Assembly: GCA_026396275.1 (NCBI GenBank)
Contig: JAPLXC010000006.1
Span: 1 to 38,194, forward strand
DNA: 38,194 bases
Source: Candidatus Moraniibacteriota bacterium
GTDB taxonomy: Bacteria > Patescibacteriota > Minisyncoccia > Moranbacterales > JAPLXC01
Reading direction: 5' to 3'
Below, one piece after another: positions 1-7,587 of this stretch. Made by a program: the position numbers and the translations under genes. The notes below the pieces were generated by a model that worked only from the letters and a program-made list of their open reading frames with translations, was not told the DNA's origin and did not search any database. Position 1 is the first letter of the stretch; every line of letters begins with the position of its first letter.

Positions 1-535
1 GTTCAATATCCTGTTTAGCAGAAGTGCTGCTTAAGTCCAAAACAACATCAAGCGCGTAGAGTTTGAATTGGTAGCGGTGAACTCCGGAAGGCGGACCCGC
101 CTCGACTCGCTGTCGCTCGTCGACGCGAGGCGGGCAGGGACCTCCGTAGCCGGGTCGGCCGAAATCAGTCATTCCTTCTATTGCTCCTTCCGGCACGCTG
201 TTTTCCGCGATCTCTCGGGTGTCCGGTTTAACATTCCAGATTGTCCAGTGAACCCAGTCCCCGCGCGGGGCGTCCGGATCGTCCACGATAAGTACTAAAC
301 TTTTAGCTACTGGAGACGCATCTGAAATAATAAGCGGCGGGCTAATATTTTTCCCGTCGCAGGTATAATCGGACGGAATATATTGATTATTTTCAAACGC
401 AGGACTGGAAAGTTTCATAATTATTTTTTGATCACTAATTAAGGGCGGTTGTTTCTTGCTTCTGCTGACAATTACCATTATACCGCCTGAAATAATTATA
501 AGCAATATAACAATGATAAATATAATCTTTTTCAT
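1..535 (-). CDS. PEBP-family (YbhB/YbcL, Raf kinase inhibitor-like) protein, partial
   Basis: The frame starts at an ATG (535) and is still open at the window edge, so the C-terminus is missing. Residues about 4-22 form one hydrophobic segment, a lipid anchor or signal-anchor, which places the domain outside the cytoplasm. The PEBP ligand motif is clear: DPDAPRGDWVHW, then GRPGYGGPCPP and HRYQFKLYALD. In the family these residues form a small anion or phospho-ligand pocket; the bacterial substrate is generally unknown. It is the last visible gene of a minus-strand operon, 5 bp after the nuclease gene. A 39-bp GC palindrome is inserted in frame between GGPCPP and the HRY motif, adding about 13 residues near the ligand loop. 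Family assignment is secure; function is not. Confidence 0.85.
   Translation of the reverse strand, partial: MKKIIFIIVILLIIISGGIMVIVSRSKKQPPLISDQKIIMKLSSPAFENNQYIPSDYTCDGKNISPPLIISDASPVAKSLVLIVDDPDAPRGDWVHWTIWNVKPDTREIAENSVPEGAIEGMTDFGRPGYGGPCPPRVDERQRVEAGPPSGVHRYQFKLYALDVVLDLSSTSAKQDIE
96..134. repeat. GC-rich palindrome inserted in frame in the PEBP gene
   Basis: The left arm CCCGCCTCG (96-104) and right arm CGAGGCGGG (126-134) are perfect inverted repeats around a GC-rich loop. The unit is 39 bp, a multiple of three, and codes Arg/Glu/Asp-rich residues not expected in a PEBP fold. It resembles other GC palindromes in this window inside archease and dnaX. Confidence 0.75.
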
Positions 536-540
536 AGAAT

Positions 541-1221
541 TCAATCAAATTCCAGCAGGTCCTTGTTCCAGCAGCAATACTCGCAACTGGAATGATGTTT
601 AGGCAAAGGCCCCTGGAGAAATTTTACCGCCGATTCGAAAGTTTCCTTGGCCAGTTCCGCGCTGGCAGCAATTCTCACCGGCTTAACGTTAAATTTGACG
701 ATGCCGCCGCTTTCAACTTTTTGGGGATAATAATAAACGAGATACGCCTCCTCGCCTACCGGAAAACCATTGGACTGCAAAAGCAAAAGATATGAACTTA
801 ACTGCAGCCGATAATATCTCTCGCTGTCACCGTCTTTAGGACTACTTCCCCTGGTCTTATAGTCCAGCGGAATATATTTTCCGTCTTCTAGAAGACAATC
901 ATCCATCGCACCGAATAGAACTGCGTTTAATTTTTCGTCGCGGTATTCCAACCCCGTACGCCAGTTGCGCCAGCGGTTCATAAGTTTTTTATCCGGCATA
1001 AGCACTCCTTCCACTTTTCCGGAAAGTTCCGGAGGGAGCGATCCGCGATACTGGTCAAAGTAATCCTTGATTACCAAATCCATTCCACTAGGAAGCGAAG
1101 GAAAAATTCCCCGCGGACGGTGCACTCCCTTGTTATAATGCAGCCAAAAACACCGCGGGCATTCGGCAAACAAATTAAGTCCGGTAGTGGGAGAAAGACG
1201 AATAGGATTATTGTTTTTCAT
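541..1221 (-). CDS. PD-(D/E)XK nuclease, Cas4/AddB-like with four cysteines
   Basis: 226 aa. Motifs of the PD-(D/E)XK nuclease fold appear in order: GAMDD (the acidic metal ligand), PLDYKTRG (the D-x-K strand) and RLQLSSYLLLL (the Q-x-x-x-Y helix). An N-terminal CPRC and a C-terminal CEYCC group could hold an Fe-S cluster, as in Cas4, AddB and RecB-like nucleases. No cas genes or CRISPR array are in the window, so a repair or recombination role is more likely than adaptation. It follows rtcB by 31 bp in the same direction and precedes the PEBP gene by 5 bp. The start is the first ATG after rtcB, and the stop is TGA, consistent with the standard bacterial code. Confidence 0.8.
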   Translation of the reverse strand: MKNNNPIRLSPTTGLNLFAECPRCFWLHYNKGVHRPRGIFPSLPSGMDLVIKDYFDQYRGSLPPELSGKVEGVLMPDKKLMNRWRNWRTGLEYRDEKLNAVLFGAMDDCLLEDGKYIPLDYKTRGSSPKDGDSERYYRLQLSSYLLLLQSNGFPVGEEAYLVYYYPQKVESGGIVKFNVKPVRIAASAELAKETFESAVKFLQGPLPKHHSSCEYCCWNKDLLEFD

Positions 1222-1252
1222 ATTTAATTATTCTCGCATACCTGCTAATTCC

Positions 1253-2677
1253 CTAGCCCTTAATAACTACCAGGGGACGCAATTTTGCGACTTTAAGAGC
1301 AATTCCGACGTTGTGGACGACGTTTACTACTTCATCTATATCTTTATAGGCCTGTGGCGCTTCTTCGGCAAGCCCGCGTATGGATCCTGCCTGGACATAA
1401 ATCCCTTTTTTTTCCAGTTCGCGTTTAAGTTTCCCGGCGTCAACGCTTCGCTTAGCAGCGTGGCGCGACATTGCTCTTCCCGCCCCGTGGCAAGTTGAGC
1501 CGAAAGTTTCTTGCATCGCAGTATGTGTTCCTACTAAAACATATGAGGCAGTACCCATACTACCTGGGATAATCACAGGTTGCTCCGGGAAAGCCCGTGT
1601 CGCCCCCTTCCTATGAACAATTAATTTTTGTTTCGTGTTACATGTTTCATGTTTCATGATAGTGTGTTCTTCTATTTTGGCAATATTGTGCGCTACATCG
1701 TATAAAATTGAAAGTTCACCGCCCGGGTTTCCTAAAACTTTTTTCCAGGATTTTCTTATTCCCCAAGTGATAAGCTGTCTATTTGTCCAGGCGAAATTAG
1801 CCGCCGCTGCCATTGCCGAAAAATAATCCTGACCTTCCGGTGACTTAAAAGGCACGCATACTAACTCTCTGTCCGGAACGGAAATTTTATATTTCGGCAT
1901 TGCTTTGTTCATTATTCGAATGTAATCAGTTGCCACTTGATGGCCAAGTCCGCGCGAGCCAGTATGGATCAGAATGACTATTTGATTAAGATATAAACCG
2001 AAGGCCTTGGCACAATCTTCATCAAATATTTCATCTACTCTGTCTATTTCCAAAAAATGGTTTCCCGCTCCCAGGGTTCCCAATTGATCTCTTCCTCTAT
2101 TTTTGGCATGTTTGAAGACCGTTTCCGGCCGCGCTTCGGGAAGCGATCCACTGGACTCAATGTGCTCCATATCTTCTTTTTCTCCGTATCCTTTTTTAAC
2201 TGCCCAGCCAACACCACCGGCCAGGACCTCATCCAATTCCCGGCTGTTGAGTTTTAATTTTCCTCCCCGCCCGACACCGGAGGGAATTGTTTTATATAAT
2301 TCATCAGCTAATTGACTAAGATAATTTCTGGCATCCTCGTAATAAAGATTTGATTTCAGGAGCCGCACTCCACAGTTGATATCATAGCCAATGCCGCCGG
2401 GAGAAATAACGCCATCCGGATAGTGAGTCACTGCTACTCCGCCAATGGGAAACCCGTAACCCTCATGAGCGTCCGGCATAACTAAGGCATTCTTTTGGAT
2501 GCCAGGAAGAGTTGTTACGTTTATTAATTGCTCCAGTGACCGGTCGCGACCAATATCGTCCAGCATTTTTCCGGTAGCGTAAATCCGCGCCGGAACGCGC
2601 ATATCTGATCGGTATGACCGGGGTATTTCCCAGAGATAATCAGATATCTTATTTAGATCTTTTTTAGAAACAGTCAT
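1253..2677 (-). CDS. rtcB: RtcB RNA-splicing ligase (3'-phosphate/5'-OH RNA ligase)
   Basis: 474 aa, the normal length. RtcB joins RNA 2',3'-cyclic phosphate or 3'-phosphate ends to 5'-OH ends using GTP and Mn2+. Visible signatures: MPDAHEGYGFPIGG, GYDINCGVR (metal-binding Asp and Cys), GTLGAGNHFLE, HTGSRGLGH, and CHGAGRAMSR, which carries the histidine guanylylated in the family. Archease, its activating partner, lies immediately upstream, and the pair is a known co-occurring RNA-repair module. One oddity is a short stretch after the NIAKIEEH motif, MKHETCNTKQ, encoded by stuttering ATGAAACATG-like DNA (about 1636-1660), which replaces the usual loop before HRKGATRAFP. Confidence 0.95.
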   Translation of the reverse strand: MTVSKKDLNKISDYLWEIPRSYRSDMRVPARIYATGKMLDDIGRDRSLEQLINVTTLPGIQKNALVMPDAHEGYGFPIGGVAVTHYPDGVISPGGIGYDINCGVRLLKSNLYYEDARNYLSQLADELYKTIPSGVGRGGKLKLNSRELDEVLAGGVGWAVKKGYGEKEDMEHIESSGSLPEARPETVFKHAKNRGRDQLGTLGAGNHFLEIDRVDEIFDEDCAKAFGLYLNQIVILIHTGSRGLGHQVATDYIRIMNKAMPKYKISVPDRELVCVPFKSPEGQDYFSAMAAAANFAWTNRQLITWGIRKSWKKVLGNPGGELSILYDVAHNIAKIEEHTIMKHETCNTKQKLIVHRKGATRAFPEQPVIIPGSMGTASYVLVGTHTAMQETFGSTCHGAGRAMSRHAAKRSVDAGKLKRELEKKGIYVQAGSIRGLAEEAPQAYKDIDEVVNVVHNVGIALKVAKLRPLVVIKG

Positions 2678-2696
2678 TGTGCATCTAAATCAAAAA

Positions 2697-3146
2697 TTAA
2701 ATATCGAAAATTATTACTGTTTCATAGTTTCCTTTCTCATTCTTCTTTATCTCCGCTTCGTGGTAAGTAACTGCTTTGATATCCTCATCAAATCCATCAA
2801 CTTTTTTCCCATAGACATTGGTTTCAAGACCGGTGTCGGTTAATTTTTCTATGTCCGCTTTTCTAAAGACCGCTTTTTCTTCCTGGGAATAAGTCAAAAC
2901 CTCGGAAAGAAAATCAATAAGAAGCGACGTTGTATCTGGCGCTGTTAAGTTTATACCCTTAACAATTTCCGGCTTATTGTCTCTATTTTTTATTTTTTCC
3001 GCCAGAGGCGGACCCGCCTTTGGCGGGGAACTTTTAATTATATTACTCATCCCCTCCAGTGCCGCTTCAAAAAGACCCGCCAAAGTATCGGATTCCACGT
3101 AAAGCCGCGTATCGGCCGTGTGAGGCAGCAATTTATATGATTTCAT
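2697..3146 (-). CDS. Archease, RtcB cofactor
   Basis: 149 aa. Archease binds RtcB and promotes its guanylylation so that the ligase turns over repeatedly. Family marks: the PHTADTRLYV start, LLIDFLSEVLTYS in the middle, and DIKAVTYHEAEI near the end. The acidic residues in the first and last of these usually form the metal-dependent active site. The start codon overlaps the nitroreductase stop by 4 bp (ATGA), indicating translational coupling, and rtcB follows after 19 bp. Residues about 39-60 (SSPPKAGPPLAEK and onward) are extra relative to the usual archease fold and are encoded by a double GC palindrome, so this loop is probably an inserted repeat. Confidence 0.92.
   Translation of the reverse strand: MKSYKLLPHTADTRLYVESDTLAGLFEAALEGMSNIIKSSPPKAGPPLAEKIKNRDNKPEIVKGINLTAPDTTSLLIDFLSEVLTYSQEEKAVFRKADIEKLTDTGLETNVYGKKVDGFDEDIKAVTYHEAEIKKNEKGNYETVIIFDI
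2999..3027. repeat. Double GC palindrome inside archease
   Basis: Two adjacent hairpins, CCGCC-aga-GGCGG (2999-3011) and CCCGCC-ttt-GGCGGG (3013-3027), lie in the archease reading frame and encode a Pro/Ala/Gly/Lys-rich loop. They have the same CCGCC/GGCGG core as the palindromes in dnaX and ahead of rplJ. Confidence 0.7.
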
Positions 3147-3661
3147 ATCTCTTTGTGAATAATTTCTTCTAGGCCTTTCCTCCTTTTTCTTTCCGGCTTT
3201 TCAGCGGAAAACCCCAAAGGAATTATGGCCAGCGGTATCATATTTTCTTCCAGACCCAAAATATCCGATACTTTCCCTTCGTCAAATGCTCCGACCCAAA
3301 CGGAAGAAAGGCCAAGATTAGTAGCTGTTAGCTGAATATAAGCGGCAAATATAGTAGCGTCCTGGATGGCATAAAGCGTTCTCCCCCGTTCTCCGTATTT
3401 GGCGGCTGATTCTTCAGGAACCGCACATATCACCAAATTAACAGGTGCTTCTGCTACTGATTGCTGATCCAAAGCGGCCTTCGAAAGCTTTTTTCGCATG
3501 GCTTCATCTTTTATAATTACAACCTTGAATGCCTGTAGGTTTCCGGCTGAAGGAGCGCGACTGGCCAGTTCCAAAATTTTTTGCAGGGTCTCTCGCGGGA
3601 TCTCTTTTCCCTGAAACTTTCTCACTGATTGCCTTGTTCTTAAAACATTTTCGAATTCCAT
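3143..3661 (-). CDS. Nitroreductase-family FMN protein
   Basis: 172 aa. The N-terminal RTRQSVRKFQGKEIP and SRAPSAGNLQAFKVV are the FMN-binding start typical of the nitroreductase superfamily. The central YAIQDATIFAAYIQL and GLSSVWVGAF match the dimer-interface and flavin-contact helices. Such proteins transfer electrons from NAD(P)H to nitro compounds, quinones or flavins; the substrate cannot be read from sequence. It overlaps archease by 4 bp and begins 12 bp after the MGMT-like gene, so it is co-transcribed with the RNA-repair pair. A direct link to RtcB chemistry is speculative. Confidence 0.88.
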   Translation of the reverse strand: MEFENVLRTRQSVRKFQGKEIPRETLQKILELASRAPSAGNLQAFKVVIIKDEAMRKKLSKAALDQQSVAEAPVNLVICAVPEESAAKYGERGRTLYAIQDATIFAAYIQLTATNLGLSSVWVGAFDEGKVSDILGLEENMIPLAIIPLGFSAEKPERKRRKGLEEIIHKEI

Positions 3662-3673
3662 TTTTATTTGAAA

Positions 3674-3952
3674 TTAAATCTTAACACCTTCTTTTTGTAA
3701 AAGACTAATTTTATTCTTCGTTCCTCTGTTATATCCCCCGATTTTTCCGTCCGAGCGAATCACCCGATGGCAGACAATTTTAGGATCGTAATTTTTATTT
3801 AGGATGCTGCCTACCGCCCGCCAGGCGCGCGGACTACTCGCCCGCTTGGCTACTTCCCGGTAGGTTAAAACTCTTCCTCTGGGGATGCGGGCCACAACTT
3901 TTAAAACCCTGTCCTTAAATGTACTATTTCTTTTTCCCGCTCTTTCTTTCAT
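3674..3952 (-). CDS. MGMT-type DNA-binding domain protein (O6-alkylguanine-DNA alkyltransferase-like)
   Basis: 92 aa, only the C-terminal DNA-binding and active-site domain of the Ogt/MGMT family. Visible marks: PRGRVLTYREVAKRA (helix-turn-helix entry), SPRAWRAVGSIL (arginine finger and recognition helix), then IVCHRVIRSDGKIGGYN. The acceptor cysteine is kept (VCHRV instead of the common PCHRV), so this is not the Trp-containing ATL type and could transfer alkyl groups. The stand-alone short form is common in small genomes. It is the first gene of the minus-strand operon running to the left window edge; the sequence to its right is the divergent intergenic region. Confidence 0.85.
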   Translation of the reverse strand: MKERAGKRNSTFKDRVLKVVARIPRGRVLTYREVAKRASSPRAWRAVGSILNKNYDPKIVCHRVIRSDGKIGGYNRGTKNKISLLQKEGVKI

Positions 3953-4135
3953 TTTTTAGCCGCGTTACACTTAAGTGTTTTTTATAACGGAATGGTGAAG
4001 GGGTCCGGTAGCCCGGTTTTCCCTTTCTGCCACCGACTTTTGCGTAGTTTCTCATATATTTCTATTTTACTCTTTTTTGCTCTTTTAGGAAAAATTAAAA
4101 GCCGACCTATGAAGCTGATCAGTAGTTATCCACAA

Positions 4136-4164
4136 TTGCCACCTGGCGCGAATTGTTATATAAT
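4136..4164 (+). promoter_or_regulatory. Sigma70-type promoter for the 4240 gene
   Basis: TTGCCA (4136-4141), a 17-bp spacer and a perfect TATAAT (4159-4164). The predicted start point is near 4171, leaving a leader of about 70 nt. The rest of the 3953-4239 gap shows no other gene that I can support. Confidence 0.75.
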
Positions 4165-4239
4165 TCTATTGTAAAACAAAACACTGGCAGGCCTTAGGGG
4201 GATTTTTCATTTTTAAGATCCGCCAGTCAAAACAAAATT

Positions 4240-4989
4240 GTGAAAAATGAAAATCAAAATGAAAGTGAAATAACCGAAGCCGAAAAGACCCATAAAATCC
4301 AGTCGCTGCGGGAAATGATAATGAGCGCCGAAAAAACAATCCAGGGCGCCAAGGCCATGCTGCTGCAATTGGAAGGAAAGAAAAAAACAGGAAGAAAAAG
4401 AAAAAGCGAATCAAAAGAAGGCGACGGCACTATCATTGAAGGCACGTTCGACGGCCAGATTATGATCGGAATAGACGGAAAGCAGTATCCGGTGCCGGCT
4501 AATTACGCTTCCAAATCCAAGCTCGTCGAAGGAGATATGTTAAAACTGACTATCACTCCCGACGGGTCTTTTATTTACAAGCAAATCGGCCCGGTGGAGC
4601 GCCGCCACGCCATTGGAATCGCGAGCCAAGACGAGCGGGGAAATTATTATGTGATTGCTGAAGGCAATCCCTACCGGATTCTTTTGGCCTCAACTACCTA
4701 TTATAAAGTCGAGCCAGGTGACGAAGTGGCCATCGTGGTTCCGAGGTTTCTTGAGAGTTCCTGGGCGGCCATTGAAAATGTCATCAAGAAAGGAAAAGAT
4801 AAGAGTTTGGGAATCGTCAGCCGGAAGTTTGATATTGACAAAGAGATAGAATCCCTGAAAGAAGAAGTCCAAATGAAAAATGGAAATGAGCCAGCTACGG
4901 CGGGCAGCCAAGAGGAGGAGTCGGTAGCCGACGAATGGACCACGGACATCAAGGAAGTTGAAGAAGAAATTAAAAATGAACAGCAATAA
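4240..4989 (+). CDS. Conserved hypothetical protein, coiled coil plus beta-rich core (CPR type)
   Basis: 249 aa from a GTG start. Residues 1-45 are charged and helical with heptad character, followed by a basic patch (KKKTGRKRKSESK). Residues about 65-180 are beta-rich and contain DGKQYPVPANYASKSKL, GDMLKLTITPDGSF, YKQIGPVERR and GDEVAIVVPRF. The C-terminus is acidic. I recognise this layout from CPR genomes, where it recurs as an unnamed protein, but know of no assigned function. The small beta domain that follows a basic linker suggests nucleic-acid binding; this is inference. Its stop overlaps the likely start of the GtrA-like gene, so the two are translationally coupled. Confidence 0.7.
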   Translation: MKNENQNESEITEAEKTHKIQSLREMIMSAEKTIQGAKAMLLQLEGKKKTGRKRKSESKEGDGTIIEGTFDGQIMIGIDGKQYPVPANYASKSKLVEGDMLKLTITPDGSFIYKQIGPVERRHAIGIASQDERGNYYVIAEGNPYRILLASTTYYKVEPGDEVAIVVPRFLESSWAAIENVIKKGKDKSLGIVSRKFDIDKEIESLKEEVQMKNGNEPATAGSQEEESVADEWTTDIKEVEEEIKNEQQ

Positions 4990-5638
4990 AAAATTAAAAT
5001 ACAAAAAAATGGAAAGTCCACCAGGTGTAACCTTAACCAAGAGAGATTATTTTCTAGTTTCTTTTATCGGATTATCATTTGCGCTTTTCTCAATTCCGAT
5101 TCTCAAAAACATTAACCTGCCTTTTCTTAAATTAAATTTGATAACTGTACTATTTCTTGTAATATTTTTCGTAATTTTTGCCAACCTTGCTTTATGGATA
5201 GCTTCAATTATTGGCCGAAGGATACCGATTGCCTTTCAGTTTGCAAAGTTTGGAGCTGTTGGTGCTTTTAATACTTTTTTGGATTGGGGAGTTTTAAATA
5301 TTCTAATCGCTCTAACAGGAACTGCTGCCGGCATTGGCTATACCGTTTTTAAAGGCATTTCTTTCATCGTCGCTAATATCAGCAGTTATCTTTGGAACAA
5401 ACATTGGACGTTTGGATCGCAAGAAACCGCCAACGCGCAAGAAATGGGAAAATTCTTCGGGGTTAGTGTTATAGGACTAATAATAAACATTTCTCTCGCC
5501 TCCATAGTCGTTAATGTTATTGGGCCTCAGGCCGGTATGTCTCCCGAGCGCTGGGCTAATGTTGGAGCACTACTTGCTACTGTTGTCTCGCTCATTTGGA
5601 ATTTCGTAGGATATAAGCTCTGGGTGTTCAGAAAATGA
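4976..5638 (+). CDS. GtrA-like membrane protein
   Basis: About 220 aa. Two N-terminal membrane segments (roughly residues 25-70) precede a typical GtrA domain of four helices: FAKFGAVGAFNTFLDWGVL, a central segment ending SYLWNKHWTFGS, and two C-terminal helices ending NFVGYKLWVF. GtrA-family proteins are thought to move polyprenyl-phosphate sugars across the membrane or to work with bactoprenol glycosyltransferases. I chose ATG 4976, which overlaps the preceding stop; ATG 5009 is an alternative, and an upstream TTG at 4958 is less likely. A strong terminator follows 28 bp after the stop. Confidence 0.8.
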   Translation: MNSNKKLKYKKMESPPGVTLTKRDYFLVSFIGLSFALFSIPILKNINLPFLKLNLITVLFLVIFFVIFANLALWIASIIGRRIPIAFQFAKFGAVGAFNTFLDWGVLNILIALTGTAAGIGYTVFKGISFIVANISSYLWNKHWTFGSQETANAQEMGKFFGVSVIGLIINISLASIVVNVIGPQAGMSPERWANVGALLATVVSLIWNFVGYKLWVFRK

Positions 5639-5665
5639 TATAACTGAACCTTAATGAAATCCCGA

Positions 5666-5696
5666 AAACCAAGTTTATTGAGAGCTTGGTTTTTTG
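5666..5696 (+). terminator. Intrinsic terminator after the GtrA-like gene
   Basis: AAACCAAG (5666-5673) pairs with CTTGGTTT (5685-5692) around an 11-nt loop and runs into a T tract. Confidence 0.8.
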
Positions 5697-5709
5697 TTAC
5701 TTTAAAACG

Positions 5710-5738
5710 TTGCGACGAACTCACCATGGTGATATAAT
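5710..5738 (+). promoter_or_regulatory. dnaX promoter
   Basis: TTGCGA (5710-5715), 17-bp spacer, perfect TATAAT (5733-5738). The predicted start is near 5745, about 48 nt ahead of the dnaX ATG. Confidence 0.75.
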
Positions 5739-5792
5739 ATCTATGGATTCAAGGGGTACCAATAGGTACTCCAAATTAGTTAAATCAGTCCT

Positions 5793-7547
5793 ATGTCTAC
5801 CACTTTATACCGAAAATACCGCCCCCAGACATTTGCTGAAATCGTCGGCCAAAAGCCCGTCGTTCAGACGCTTTCCAATGCGGTGAAGCACAATCGCATC
5901 GGTCAGGCCTACCTTTTTGCCGGTCCTCGCGGGACAGGAAAAACGACACTGGCGCGAATTTTTGCCAAAGCCGTTAATTGTGCCAATTTGCTCGGCAAGG
6001 AACGAGACGCAAGCAAATTGAGCATCCGCCGAAGCCCGGCGGAAGCGGGTAAAAATCCTAAAAAAGATTTCGAACCCTGCAACCAATGCGATATTTGTAA
6101 GAACATAAACGAAGGCCGATCCCTTGATATCATTGAAATTGACGCCGCCTCAAATACCGGAGTGGACAACATCCGGGAATTAAGAGAAACCGTAAAGCTT
6201 CCTCCCACGCAGGCGAGATTTAAGGTCTATATTATTGACGAGGCGCACATGCTTTCCACCGGAGCATTCAATGCTCTCCTGAAGACCCTGGAAGAACCAC
6301 CGGCTCATGTCATTTTCATTCTGGCCACCACCGCCATCCACAAAATTCCGGAAACAATAATATCGCGCTGCCAGCGGTTTGATTTTGCCCGGCTTTCGCT
6401 GGAGCAGATTATCAAAAAACTTTCCTTTATTGCTAATCAGGAAAAAATTGAAATTGAAAAGAATGCTTTGGAAATGATTGCCTTGGCGGCCGAAGGAGGA
6501 ATGCGCGACGCTGAATCATTGCTTGCCCAAATTATCTCCTTTGAGGACAAAAGCATTACTTCCAAGGAAGTTGAGGAAATATTGGGAACAACGGGGCATC
6601 AGTCAGTTGAAAAAATGGCCGGATTTATTCTGGAAAAAAACGCCGCCGGGGCGCTATCTCTGATCAATAAGCTTTCTGATGACGGCGTCAACCTGGAAGT
6701 GTTTTACAAATCGCTTTTGAATTACCTCCGCCAGTTGATGCTTGTCTCCGTTGATCTAGATTTAGCTCATCTCTTTTCTCTGGAACTCACCGCCGAGCAA
6801 ATTAAGACGTTGGAATTGCAAGCGCACTCCTCTTCCAGCCAGGAAATACTGCACATTATTAACTGCCTGATTGAGACCAGGCAAACGGTTCGATTCTCTT
6901 TTATTCCCCAGCTTCCGCTGGAGCTGGCGGTTATAAAGGCCACTCAGGAAGAGACAATAAGTAATAAAGAGAAAGCAGAAAGCAGGGAGTATGAAAAGGG
7001 AAATATGAAACAGGAAGCAGGAATCATCCTGCCTGCTTGTCCGTCCTGCAGGCGAGACGGCAAGGCAGGAAATCAAGAATTAGAAGTGAAGAGTGAAGAG
7101 GCAAGAAAAAGGGGAGTCGCCGAAAAAATCAGCAATGAAAGAACCGAGATACCTGCTGATTTGACGATTGAATTGGTGGAAAGCAAATGGAATGAGCTAC
7201 TCCGGGAAATCAGAAAGTACAACCATTCGCTGGTAGCTCTTCTTTCCAACTGCCAGCCGGTGGAAATCAAAGAAAATAAAATTATAATTGCCACCCGCTA
7301 CATCTTTTACAAAGACAAGCTCAACGAGAGCAAAAGCCGGATGAGAATTGAAGAAGTCCTTGAAAAGATTTTGGGCGCTAAAGTAACTACTAAGTTCGTC
7401 ACGGAAGAAGAGGCGGGAATAAAGATAGGCAGTAAGAAGCAAGAAGAAAGCGCTAAGCGGGGTTCCAAAGACAATCCGCTGCTGGATGAAGCGATGAAGA
7501 TAATGGGAGGTCGCCTCGTCGGCGACCCGCCAGAGACGGGTAAATAG
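5793..7547 (+). CDS. dnaX: DNA polymerase III subunit gamma/tau (clamp loader)
   Basis: 584 aa. This is the AAA+ ATPase of the clamp-loader complex that places the sliding clamp on DNA. Visible: start TTLYRKYRPQTFAEIVGQ, Walker A GPRGTGKTTLARIFAKA, the zinc module with CNQCDIC, Walker B IIDEAHMLS, sensor and arginine finger around SRCQRFDFARLS, then domain III and a tau-like C-terminal region. Three GC palindromes interrupt the gene in frame. The first stretches the zinc module: the first Cys is about 33 residues from the next instead of about 9. The second lies in the linker (CPSCRRDGKAG). The third is at the extreme C-terminus (GGRLVGDPPETGK). The ATPase motifs are intact, so the gene is probably functional. 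Confidence 0.95.
   Translation: MSTTLYRKYRPQTFAEIVGQKPVVQTLSNAVKHNRIGQAYLFAGPRGTGKTTLARIFAKAVNCANLLGKERDASKLSIRRSPAEAGKNPKKDFEPCNQCDICKNINEGRSLDIIEIDAASNTGVDNIRELRETVKLPPTQARFKVYIIDEAHMLSTGAFNALLKTLEEPPAHVIFILATTAIHKIPETIISRCQRFDFARLSLEQIIKKLSFIANQEKIEIEKNALEMIALAAEGGMRDAESLLAQIISFEDKSITSKEVEEILGTTGHQSVEKMAGFILEKNAAGALSLINKLSDDGVNLEVFYKSLLNYLRQLMLVSVDLDLAHLFSLELTAEQIKTLELQAHSSSSQEILHIINCLIETRQTVRFSFIPQLPLELAVIKATQEETISNKEKAESREYEKGNMKQEAGIILPACPSCRRDGKAGNQELEVKSEEARKRGVAEKISNERTEIPADLTIELVESKWNELLREIRKYNHSLVALLSNCQPVEIKENKIIIATRYIFYKDKLNESKSRMRIEEVLEKILGAKVTTKFVTEEEAGIKIGSKKQEESAKRGSKDNPLLDEAMKIMGGRLVGDPPETGK
6026..6042. repeat. GC palindrome in the dnaX zinc module
   Basis: CCGCC (6026-6030) and GGCGG (6038-6042) flank a 7-nt loop. 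The DNA is in frame and adds Arg/Ser/Pro/Ala residues between the first and second zinc cysteines. Confidence 0.65.
7028..7070. repeat. GC palindrome in the dnaX linker
   Basis: Nested inverted repeats TCCTGCC/GGCAGGA (7028-7034, 7064-7070) and CCGTC/GACGG (7041-7045, 7056-7060) lie in frame in the low-complexity linker of DnaX. Confidence 0.7.
7510..7526. repeat. GC palindrome at the dnaX 3' end
   Basis: GTCGCC-tcgtc-GGCGAC. It encodes part of the last residues of DnaX and changes the usual short C-terminus. A related GC-rich tract (CCTGCCCGCC) follows at 7561, just ahead of the tRNA. Confidence 0.6.
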
Positions 7548-7587
7548 GAAGTAACCTTTGCCTGCCCGCCATCGCCAGGATTTAAGC

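Noticed and set aside
68-298. Plus-strand open frame of 76 codons
   Set aside because: It lies antisense to the PEBP gene, which has clear family motifs on the minus strand.
541-1221. CRISPR-associated Cas4
   Set aside because: The four-Cys PD-(D/E)XK layout fits, but there is no array or other cas gene; a general nuclease is the safer call.
4166-4414. Minus-strand Phe/Ser/Leu-rich frame over the start of the 4240 gene
   Set aside because: Antisense of a Lys/Glu-rich coding region; such composition is expected from the complement.
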